This document shows positions 57,124-64,000 of a DNA stretch of 64,000 bases, one piece after another. The notes below the pieces were generated by a model. It saw only the letters and a program-made list of their open reading frames with translations, was not told the DNA's origin and did no database searches. A program made the translations under genes and the position numbers. Position 1 is the first letter of the stretch, and the number at the start of each line of letters is the position of its first letter. The DNA is from Streptomyces sp. NBC_01264 (GTDB lineage Bacteria; Actinomycetota; Actinomycetes; Streptomycetales; Streptomycetaceae). The stretch is from positions 5,828,001-5,892,000 of the forward strand of contig NZ_JAPEOX010000001.1 in assembly GCF_026340675.1 (NCBI RefSeq), written 5' to 3'.

Positions 57124-58248
57124 GTGACTGAGATCGAGATCGGGCGCGGCAAGCGCGGCCGCAGGGCGTACGCGTTCGATGACATCGCCATCGTCCCCAG
57201 CCGCCGTACCCGGGACCCGAAGGAGGTCTCGATCGCCTGGCAGATCGACGCCTACCGCTTCGAGCTCCCGTTCCTGGCCGCCCCCATGGACTCGGTCGTC
57301 TCCCCGCAGACCGCCATCCGCATCGGCGAGCTCGGCGGCCTCGGCGTGCTGAACCTCGAAGGTCTGTGGACCCGGTACGAGGACCCGCAGCCGCTGCTCG
57401 ACGAGATCGCGGAGTTGGACGAGGAGTCCGCCACCCGCCGTCTCCAGGAGATCTACTCCGCGCCGATCCAGGCGGACCTGATCCGCCGGCGCATCAAGGA
57501 GGTGCGCGACTCGGGCGTCGTCACCGCCGCAGCGCTCTCCCCGCAGCGCACGGCCGAGTTCTCCAAGGTCGTCGTGGACGCGGGCGTGGACATCTTCGTG
57601 ATCCGCGGCACCACCGTGTCGGCGGAGCACGTCTCCGGCGCCGCCGAGCCGCTGAACCTCAAGCAGTTCATCTACGAGCTCGACGTCCCGGTCATCGTGG
57701 GCGGCTGCGCCACCTACACCGCGGCCCTGCACCTGATGCGCACCGGCGCGGCCGGCGTCCTGGTCGGCTTCGGCGGCGGCGCCGCGCACACCACGCGCAA
57801 CGTGCTGGGCATCCAGGTCCCGATGGCCACCGCCGTCGCCGACGTGGCCGCGGCCCGCCGCGACTACATGGACGAGTCCGGCGGCCGCTACGTGCACGTC
57901 ATCGCCGACGGCGGCGTGGGCTGGTCCGGCGACATCCCGAAGGCCGTCGCCTGTGGCGCCGACGCCGTGATGATGGGCTCCCCGCTGGCCCGTGCCACCG
58001 ACGCGCCCGGCAAGGGCAACCACTGGGGCATGGAGGCCGTCCACGAGGACGTGCCGCGCGGCAAGAAGGTCGACCTCGGCACGGTGGGCACCACCGAGGA
58101 GATCCTCACCGGCCCGTCGCACTCCCCGGACGGCTCGATGAACATCTTCGGCGCGCTGCGCCGCTCGATGGCCACCACCGGCTACAGCGAGCTCAAGGAG
58201 TTCCAGCGGGTCGAGGTCACCATCGCGGACTCGCAGCACAGCCGCTGA
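57124..58248 (+). CDS. guaB3: GuaB3-family IMPDH-related protein without CBS domains
   Basis: A 374-residue IMPDH/GMP-reductase-fold protein. The barrel start AFDDIAIVPSRRTRDPKEV and FLAAPMDSVVS are family motifs, and there are no CBS domains. The catalytic loop reads GFGGGAAHTTRNVLGIQVP, so His222 stands where GuaB has its nucleophilic Cys311. The only cysteine near is Cys195 in IVGGCATY. The mycobacterial GuaB3 lacks IMPDH activity; some GuaB3 proteins are GMP reductases. The role is therefore unsettled. It is always next to guaB in actinobacteria. Confidence 0.92.
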   Translation: MTEIEIGRGKRGRRAYAFDDIAIVPSRRTRDPKEVSIAWQIDAYRFELPFLAAPMDSVVSPQTAIRIGELGGLGVLNLEGLWTRYEDPQPLLDEIAELDEESATRRLQEIYSAPIQADLIRRRIKEVRDSGVVTAAALSPQRTAEFSKVVVDAGVDIFVIRGTTVSAEHVSGAAEPLNLKQFIYELDVPVIVGGCATYTAALHLMRTGAAGVLVGFGGGAAHTTRNVLGIQVPMATAVADVAAARRDYMDESGGRYVHVIADGGVGWSGDIPKAVACGADAVMMGSPLARATDAPGKGNHWGMEAVHEDVPRGKKVDLGTVGTTEEILTGPSHSPDGSMNIFGALRRSMATTGYSELKEFQRVEVTIADSQHSR

Positions 58249-58268
58249 GGCCCGTCCCGCACCGCATG

Positions 58269-58311
58269 CGCCGGAGGCCCGGCTCCCCTAAGGGGAGCCG
58301 GGCCTCCGGCG
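58269..58311. terminator. Bidirectional terminator after guaB3
   Basis: A perfect 20-bp stem (58269-58288 and 58292-58311) around TAA lies 20 bp after guaB3 and 31 bp from the end of the convergent membrane-protein gene. Confidence 0.88.
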
Positions 58312-58342
58312 TTGTTCCGGGGAAGCCCGGCGCGGGGCTGCC

Positions 58343-58915
58343 TCAGGCGGCGATCTTCTTGGCGGTGCTGAAGCCGGCGAAGGCGCCGAGGGCGAGGAAG
58401 AGGAAGCTCATGAAGGCGTCGTCCTCCTTCCAGACGTCGACCAGGCCGGACACCCCCATCGTGCTCAGCACGTCGCCCAGGCCGATGCCGGTGGCCTCGC
58501 TCAGGGCGAGGGCGTAGAAGAACAGCTGGCCGAGGAAGACCGAGGCGACCGAGAGGACGGCGCCGATGACCGGGAGGACCGGGTTGCGGCCGCCGATCTT
58601 GCCCGCGGCCAAGCCGACGAGCGCGCCGACGCCGATCGCCGCGTAGCCGATCTCGCGGTCGATGGCGTTCATGATGCCGCCGTACGCCGCGGCGGCGGCC
58701 AGGGCGGCGACGACCGCGGCGACGATGCCGAGGCCCAGGTTGGCGGGGCGCGCCGGGGCCGGTGCCTGGACCTGGAGGAAGTCGGCGCCGGACGGGCCCG
58801 GTGCCTGGGGCTGGAGGAAGTCGGCGCCGGACGGGCCCGGGTAGGGGGTCGGGGTGGCGGCGGCCTCGGGCGCGGGCGTGGAGTCGGGCGCGGGCGGCTG
58901 GATCTGCTGGCTCAT
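58343..58915 (-). CDS. Small membrane protein with Pro-rich N terminus
   Basis: 190 residues from the ATG at 58915, which has GGGGGG upstream. The N-terminal ~70 residues are Pro/Ala-rich and carry a duplicated PSGADFLQ(P/V)QAP motif. Four hydrophobic segments follow (LGLGIVAAVVAALAAAAAYG, IGYAAIGVGALVGLAAG, VIGAVLSVASVFLGQLFFYA, FMSFLFLALGAFAGF). This resembles small DUF4190-type actinobacterial membrane proteins in layout, but I cannot assign a function. Confidence 0.75.
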   Translation of the reverse strand: MSQQIQPPAPDSTPAPEAAATPTPYPGPSGADFLQPQAPGPSGADFLQVQAPAPARPANLGLGIVAAVVAALAAAAAYGGIMNAIDREIGYAAIGVGALVGLAAGKIGGRNPVLPVIGAVLSVASVFLGQLFFYALALSEATGIGLGDVLSTMGVSGLVDVWKEDDAFMSFLFLALGAFAGFSTAKKIAA

Positions 58916-59052
58916 GGAGAAATCCCCCCCAGGGATTTTGGGCACACGAGGCCCACACGGCTGACGTGGGGGTGTATGCGCGAGATAAGTCGCCGCAGGC
59001 TAGCAGCAGCCTGCGACATCCGTGGAGGGGTTTCGGCCGGGCGGTCCGTGCC

Positions 59053-60282
59053 CTAGAGGCGGTGAGCCGCGCCCGCGGGGCTGGCGCCGCGGGTGTCCAG
59101 GAGCAACTGGGCCTTCACCGCGAGGCCTTGCAGGTCGTAGGTGCGGTGGTGCTGCAGCAGGATCGTCAGATCGGCGTTGGCGGCGGCCTCGTACAACGAT
59201 TCGGCACGGGGGACGGGCTGGTCCCTGACGCGCCATCCGGCGATGTACGGGTCGTGGTAGCTGATCAGCGCGCCGAGGTCGAGGAGGCGGCTGGCGATCT
59301 CGCGTGCCGGGGAGCCCTCCTGGTCGGCGAGGTCCGGCTTGTAGGTGACGCCCAGGAGGAGGACGCGGGCGCCGCGCGCGGATTTGCCGTGCTCGTTGAG
59401 CAGGGTGGCGCTGCGCTGGATGACGTACTGCGGCATCCGGTCGTTGATCTCCTGCGCCAGACCGACCATGCGCAGCGGGTGGCCCGGGGTGCGGGTGGTG
59501 TGGGGGAGGTAGTTGGGGTCGAGGGGGACTCCGTGGCCGCCGACTCCGGGGCCGGGGCGGAAGGCCTGGAACCCGTACGGCTTGGTCTCGGCGCACCGGA
59601 TGACGTCCCACAGGTCCACGCCCAGGTCGTGGCAGAGCACGGCCATCTCGTTCATGAGGGCGATGTTGACGTGCCGGTAGTTCGTTTCGAGGAGCTGGAC
59701 CGTCTCGGCCTCGCGCAGGCCGCGGGCGCGGACCACCTTCTCGGTGAGGCGGGCGTAGAACGCGTGCGCGGACTCGGTACAGGCGGGGGTGAGGCCGCCG
59801 ATGACCTTGGGGGTGTTGGAGATGCCGTGCGTGCGGTTGCCGGGGTCGAGGCGGCTGGGGGAGTAGGCCAGATGGAAGTCCCGGCCGGCGCGCAGGCGCG
59901 AGCCCGATTCGAGGATCGGGCGCAGGTAGTCCTCGGTGACGCCGGGGTGGGCCGCCGATTCGAGGATGACGGTGGTGTGCGGACGCAGCCGGGCGGCGAG
60001 CGTGCGGCCCGCCTCGCCGACCGCGGACAGGTCGAGCGCGCGGTCGGCGCCGAGCTGGGTGGGGGCGCAGATGACGGCCGTGCGGACCCGGCCGAGTTCG
60101 GCGGGGTTGGTGGTGATCCGGAAGCCGGCCGCCGACATGCGGCGGATCTCGGCGGCGGTGAGGGTGGAGTCCGTCGCCGGACCGCTGTCGTAGCCGACCG
60201 TCTCGATCCCGGCGGCCACGGCTGCCTGGGCGAGCGGGAGGCCGAGATGGCCGAGTCCGATGACGGCGAGATCTGCGGGCAT
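59053..60282 (-). CDS. Nucleotide-sugar dehydrogenase homologue lacking key catalytic residues
   Basis: A 409-residue protein with the three-domain UDP-glucose/GDP-mannose dehydrogenase layout: Rossmann start LAVIGLGHLGLPLAQAAVAA, AYSPSRLDPGN, ETNYRHVNIALMNE and C-terminal VLLLGVTYKPDLADQEGSPA. By eye, the catalytic Cys of GGHCxPxDP is Gly251, the conserved Lys of KLLEN is Gln196 and the Asn is Thr200; the Asp (255) remains. ATG 60282 is the start, the frame upstream being unlike the family. A four-electron oxidation seems unlikely. Confidence 0.88.
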   Translation of the reverse strand: MPADLAVIGLGHLGLPLAQAAVAAGIETVGYDSGPATDSTLTAAEIRRMSAAGFRITTNPAELGRVRTAVICAPTQLGADRALDLSAVGEAGRTLAARLRPHTTVILESAAHPGVTEDYLRPILESGSRLRAGRDFHLAYSPSRLDPGNRTHGISNTPKVIGGLTPACTESAHAFYARLTEKVVRARGLREAETVQLLETNYRHVNIALMNEMAVLCHDLGVDLWDVIRCAETKPYGFQAFRPGPGVGGHGVPLDPNYLPHTTRTPGHPLRMVGLAQEINDRMPQYVIQRSATLLNEHGKSARGARVLLLGVTYKPDLADQEGSPAREIASRLLDLGALISYHDPYIAGWRVRDQPVPRAESLYEAAANADLTILLQHHRTYDLQGLAVKAQLLLDTRGASPAGAAHRL

Positions 60283-60380
60283 GGGGGTGCCGTCCCTTCC
60301 CTTCCCTGACATGCATGAGGGGGCGGAGCGCGCAAGTCCTGTGGAGGAGGGGAGCTGGCGCAATGTCAGACTAGGCGTAT

Positions 60381-60400
60381 ATATGACAGATATGTCGTAT
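60381..60400. promoter_or_regulatory. AT-rich palindrome between the dehydrogenase homologue and glpD
   Basis: ATATGACA-GATA-TGTCGTAT is a 20-bp palindrome with one mismatch, in an AT-rich island of a GC-rich region. It lies 98 bp before the dehydrogenase-homologue gene and 160 bp before glpD. It may be a repressor site for either. Confidence 0.5.
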
Positions 60401-60560
60401 TCGGGGGTCTTGGTCGCCTCCGTGTTATCCACAGGCGGTGGCTGATGTGGGTGCGGCCGGTGAGAATCATGAACGGGCGATGTGAGCGGGATCACCCACG
60501 ACAGGTGGATGGCCGCACAGGACGGACGGGGCGACCCGCGTCAACGGGAGGCAGGCAGCC

Positions 60561-62333
60561 GTGAGCACTGGGACAGGCGCAGGGACGGGCACGGGGATGG
60601 GGATGGGGGCAGGACTGGGTGGAGGCGGCGGGCGGGCCTCGCTGGGGCCCGTGCAGCGCGCCGAGGCGCTCGCCGGGATGGCCGAGCGGGAGCTGGACGT
60701 GCTGGTGGTCGGGGCCGGGGTGGTGGGCGCCGGTACCGCCCTCGACGCCGTGACCAGGGGCCTGGCGACCGGGCTGGTGGAGGCGAGGGACTGGGCTTCG
60801 GGCACCTCCAGCCGTTCCAGCAAGCTCATCCACGGCGGGCTCAGATACCTGGAGATGCTCGACTTCGCCCTCGTGCGGGAGGCGCTCAAGGAGCGCGGCC
60901 TGCTGCTGGGGCGGCTCGCCCCGCACCTGGTGAAGCCGGTGCCGTTCCTCTACCCGTTGCAGCACAAGGGGTGGGAGCGGTTCTATGCCGGCTCCGGCGT
61001 CGCGCTCTACGACGCCATGTCGCTCTCCAGCGGCCACGGGCGCGGCCTGCCGACGCACCGGCACCTCTCGCGCAAGCGCGCCCTGCGGATCGCGCCGGCG
61101 CTGCGCAAGGACGCGCTGGTGGGCGCCCTGCAGTACTACGACGCCCAGATGGACGACGCGCGGTACGTGGCGACCTTGGTCCGGACGGCCGCCGCGTACG
61201 GGGCGCAGTGCGCCAACCGGGCGAGGGTCGTCGGCTTCCTGCGGGAGGGCGAGCGGGTCGTCGGCGCGCGCGTGCAGGATGTGGAGGGCGGCGGGGAGTA
61301 CGAGATCCGGGCGAAGCAGATCGTGAACGCCACGGGGGTGTGGACGGACGACACCCAGGCGCTGATCGGGGAGCGCGGGCAGTTCCACGTGCGGGCCTCG
61401 AAGGGAATCCACCTCGTCGTCCCCAAGGACCGGATCCACTCCTCCACCGGGCTGATCCTGCGGACCGAGAAGTCGGTGCTCTTCGTCATCCCGTGGGGCC
61501 GCCACTGGATCGTGGGCACCACGGACACCGACTGGGACCTGGACAAGGCGCACCCGGCGGCGTCGAGCGCGGACATCGACTACCTGCTGGAGCACGTCAA
61601 CTCGGTGCTGGCGGTCCCGCTCACCCGGGACGACGTCCAAGGGGTCTACGCCGGCCTGCGGCCGCTGCTGGCCGGGGAGTCGGACGCGACGAGCAAGCTC
61701 TCGCGCGAGCACACGGTGGCGCATCCGGTGCCGGGGCTGGTGGTCGTGGCCGGCGGCAAGTACACGACGTACCGGGTGATGGCCAAGGACGCCGTGGACG
61801 AGGCGGTGCACGGCCTTGACCAGCGGGTCGCGCCGTGCGTGACGGAGGACGTGCCGCTGGTCGGGGCCGAGGGGTACCGGGCCCTGTGGAACGGCCGGGC
61901 GCGGATCGCCGCGCGGACGGGACTCCATGTGGTGCGGGTGGAGCACCTCTTGAACCGGTACGGCTCGCTGACGGAGGAACTGCTGGAGCTGATCGCGAAG
62001 GACCCCTCGCTCGGGGAGCCGCTGACGGCCGCCGACGACTACCTCCGCGCCGAGGTGGTCTACGCGGCCTCGCACGAGGGGGCGCGGCACCTGGACGACG
62101 TGCTGACCCGGCGGACGCGGATCTCGATCGAGACCTTCGACCGGGGGACGCGATCGGCGCGCGAGTGCGCGGAGTTGATGGCTCCGGTCCTGGGCTGGGA
62201 CGAGCAGCAGATCGAGAAGGAAGTGGAGCACTACGAGAAGAGGGTGCAGGCGGAAAGGGAATCGCAGCGCCAGCCGGACGACCAGACGGCGGACGCGGCG
62301 AGGCTGGGGGCGCCGGACATCGTCCCGTTGTAA
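60561..62333 (+). CDS. glpD: Glycerol-3-phosphate dehydrogenase (FAD)
   Basis: GlpD oxidises glycerol-3-phosphate to dihydroxyacetone phosphate at the membrane and feeds electrons to quinone. The GTG at 60561, with GGGAGG upstream, gives 590 residues. A Gly/Met-rich leader of about 25 residues precedes the FAD loop LDVLVVGAGVVGAGTALDA. SRSSKLIHGGLRYLE, FVIPWGRHWIVGTTDTDW and GGKYTTYRVMAKDA are family motifs. The C-terminal helical domain is complete. No glpF/glpK is adjacent. Confidence 0.94.
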   Translation: MSTGTGAGTGTGMGMGAGLGGGGGRASLGPVQRAEALAGMAERELDVLVVGAGVVGAGTALDAVTRGLATGLVEARDWASGTSSRSSKLIHGGLRYLEMLDFALVREALKERGLLLGRLAPHLVKPVPFLYPLQHKGWERFYAGSGVALYDAMSLSSGHGRGLPTHRHLSRKRALRIAPALRKDALVGALQYYDAQMDDARYVATLVRTAAAYGAQCANRARVVGFLREGERVVGARVQDVEGGGEYEIRAKQIVNATGVWTDDTQALIGERGQFHVRASKGIHLVVPKDRIHSSTGLILRTEKSVLFVIPWGRHWIVGTTDTDWDLDKAHPAASSADIDYLLEHVNSVLAVPLTRDDVQGVYAGLRPLLAGESDATSKLSREHTVAHPVPGLVVVAGGKYTTYRVMAKDAVDEAVHGLDQRVAPCVTEDVPLVGAEGYRALWNGRARIAARTGLHVVRVEHLLNRYGSLTEELLELIAKDPSLGEPLTAADDYLRAEVVYAASHEGARHLDDVLTRRTRISIETFDRGTRSARECAELMAPVLGWDEQQIEKEVEHYEKRVQAERESQRQPDDQTADAARLGAPDIVPL

Positions 62334-62482
62334 CTCCGTCACTTCGCGGGCGGAACCGCGGACCCGGGGCTCCCGTCCGTTGCGGAGTAAGGGACAATGA
62401 GGGTTCTGCCGGGGCGGGTTACCGGGCACCCCGGCCGCTGCCAGGGCAACCGGAGCAGGCGGCACGAACGCAGAGGGGACGC

Positions 62483-64000
62483 ATGTCGAAGCCGGAGCAC
62501 ACCGAGTCGCCGGAGCCGTCTGTCGGGACGGGATCGCCGGTGCCTCCGGCTGCACCCCCGACGGACCCGAAGGCTCCGGCCGAGCCGCCCGCGGCGGGAG
62601 CCGAGAAGCGGGCTGCCGAGGCGGAGCCCGCCACCCCGGCCGGGGGCGATGCCGATGGTGGGGCCGGGCCGCAGGATGCGAAGCCCGGCGCTGCCGGGGC
62701 GGAGCCTGCGCCGGAGCCGCGCACGGCTGTGCTGCGGAAGGCGGAGCCGCGCAAGCCCGCCGCGGCGAAGGCCGCTCGCGGGGCCGAGCCCGAGGACGCG
62801 AAGCCGGCTGCGGCCGAGGGTGCGAAGCCCGTGGGGGGCGAGGAGGCCGAGTCTGAGGATGCCAAGCCCGCCGGGGTGAAGGCTGAGTCCGAGGGTGCGA
62901 AGTCCGCTGGGGTGAAGGCTGAGTCCGAGGGTGCGAAGTCCGCTGGGGTGAAGGCTGAGCCTGAGGGTGCCAAGCCGGCTATGGCCGGGGGTGCGAAGTC
63001 CGTGGGTGCGGGCGCCGGGTCCCGGGATGGGAAGCCGGTCGGGGGCAAGGGCGAGCCCGAGGACGTGAAGCCGGCTGTGGCCGGGGACGCGGAGCACGGC
63101 CGTGGGGGGTCCGAGTCGGCGTCCGAGGGTCTGAAGGCCGCGGATGCGAAGCCGGCCGGGGTGAAGGCGGAGCTGCGGAAGGCCCCCGTCGTGCGCGCCG
63201 AGGGTGGCGTCGAGGACGCGAAGCCGGTGGGCGGGGCCGCGCCGAAGCCTGCCGCGGTGAGCAAGGCCGACGAGGTCGCCGCCGCCGTCAAGGCCGCCGC
63301 CGCCAAGGCGGGAGAGGGCGCTCACGACGAGGGCCGGCTGCTCGCGGGCCGGTACCGGCTCGGTGAGGTTCTCGGCAAGGGCGGCATGGGCACCGTCTGG
63401 CGCGCCGAGGACGAGACCCTCGGCCGGACCGTCGCCGTCAAGGAACTCCGCTTCGGCAGCGGCGTCGACGAGGACGAGAAGCGCCGCCTGATCACCCGCA
63501 CCCTGCGCGAGGCCAAGGCCATCGCCCGGATCCGCAGTGGTGGCGCCGTGACCGTCTACGACGTCGTCGACGAGGACGGCCGGCCGTGGATCGTGATGGA
63601 GCTCATCGAGGGCCCCTCGCTCGCGGAGTTCATCCGCGAGAGCGGCCCGCTGACCCCCCGCCGCGCCGCGGAAGTCGGCCTCGCCGTGCTCGACGTACTC
63701 CGTGCCGCCCACCGCCAGGGCATCCTGCACCGGGACGTGAAGCCCTCCAACGTGCTCCTCGCCGACCACGGCAACGGCCGCGTGATCCTCACCGACTTCG
63801 GCATCGCCCAGGTCGAGGGCGACCCCTCCGTCACCTCCACCGGCATGCTCGTCGGCGCGCCCTCGTACATCTCGCCCGAGCGGGCCCGCGGCCAGCGTCC
63901 CGGCCCGCCGGCGGACATGTGGTCGCTCGGCGGCCTGCTGTACGCAGCCGTCGAGGGGGTTCCCCCGTACGACAAGGGGTCGGCCCTCGCGACGCTCACC
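62483..64000 (+). CDS. Ser/Thr protein kinase with long N-terminal low-complexity region (3' end outside the window)
   Basis: A PknB-type kinase; 506 codons are present and the frame is open at the edge. Residues 1 to about 285 are Ala/Glu/Lys/Pro/Gly-rich and repetitive, with no membrane segment. The kinase domain starts near 290: YRLGEVLGKGGMGTVW, Lys320 in VAVKEL, Asp418 in HRDVKPSNVLL, Asp438 in TDFGIAQ, then APSYISPERARG. All key residues are present, so it should be active. A Gly/Ala/Lys-rich region before the catalytic domain is unusual, since most such kinases begin with it. Confidence 0.88.
   Translation, partial: MSKPEHTESPEPSVGTGSPVPPAAPPTDPKAPAEPPAAGAEKRAAEAEPATPAGGDADGGAGPQDAKPGAAGAEPAPEPRTAVLRKAEPRKPAAAKAARGAEPEDAKPAAAEGAKPVGGEEAESEDAKPAGVKAESEGAKSAGVKAESEGAKSAGVKAEPEGAKPAMAGGAKSVGAGAGSRDGKPVGGKGEPEDVKPAVAGDAEHGRGGSESASEGLKAADAKPAGVKAELRKAPVVRAEGGVEDAKPVGGAAPKPAAVSKADEVAAAVKAAAAKAGEGAHDEGRLLAGRYRLGEVLGKGGMGTVWRAEDETLGRTVAVKELRFGSGVDEDEKRRLITRTLREAKAIARIRSGGAVTVYDVVDEDGRPWIVMELIEGPSLAEFIRESGPLTPRRAAEVGLAVLDVLRAAHRQGILHRDVKPSNVLLADHGNGRVILTDFGIAQVEGDPSVTSTGMLVGAPSYISPERARGQRPGPPADMWSLGGLLYAAVEGVPPYDKGSALATLT
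62846..62989 (+). repeat. 36-bp tandem repeat inside the kinase gene
   Basis: Four in-frame 36-bp units start at 62846, 62882, 62918 and 62954. Units 2 and 3 are identical; units 1 and 4 diverge. They encode the 12-residue repeat AESEGAKSAGVK. Being a multiple of three, copy-number change would keep the frame. Confidence 0.85.

Overview
The window is a high-GC chromosomal segment from a filamentous actinomycete, almost certainly Streptomyces. Reasons: very high G+C with frequent GTG starts; an uninterrupted S10-tail/spc/alpha ribosomal protein cluster; groES-groEL1 behind two CIRCE operators; and the developmental pair whiD/bldM next to an ECF sigma factor and guaB. No rRNA, tRNA, CRISPR array, transposase or prophage gene was seen.

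Layout. 1-12.9 kb: the end of rpsC, rplP-rpmC-rpsQ, rplN-rplX-rplE-rpsZ-rpsH-rplF-rplR-rpsE-rpmD-rplO, secY-adk, map, infA-rpmJ-rpsM-rpsK-rpoA-rplQ. The 3' end of map is followed by an unusual 245-bp tandem array. 13-19.6 kb: truA, an ABC-F ATPase, a GT87-like membrane glycosyltransferase, rplM-rpsI, glmM. 19.7-28.2 kb: a DUF389 membrane protein, coaA, a lipoprotein, glmS, acpS, the bifunctional NAD(P)H-hydrate repair enzyme and alr. 28.2-34.4 kb: a hydrolase and the t6A genes tsaE, tsaB, rimI and tsaD, interrupted by a small possibly iron-regulated ORF and an inactive-looking L,D-transpeptidase-like protein. 34.4-38.3 kb: a four-gene iron-siderophore ABC importer behind an iron-box-like site. 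38.5-46.5 kb: a SAM methyltransferase, two tandem polysaccharide-deacetylase lipoproteins, and facing them an envelope operon (response regulator, histidine kinase, LCP ligase, FtsW/RodA).

46.5-49.5 kb: a gene-free 0.7-kb stretch with dispersed Streptomyces-type repeats and a 175-bp palindromic element, then the CIRCE-controlled groES-groEL1 operon. 49.5-52.7 kb: a SnoaL-like protein, an SDR, a MOSC protein and a LysR regulator. 52.9-58.3 kb: whiD and bldM (divergent), an ECF sigma factor, guaB and guaB3. 58.3-64 kb: a small membrane protein, a nucleotide-sugar dehydrogenase homologue lacking key catalytic residues, glpD, and the start of a Ser/Thr kinase with a long repetitive N-terminal region.

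Most genes are conserved housekeeping. The most unusual items are the map tandem array, the palindromic element before groES, three enzyme homologues with missing catalytic residues (YkuD-like, GuaB3, nucleotide-sugar dehydrogenase), and a small ORF with its own iron-box-like site and terminator. I found no new defence system or mobile island.
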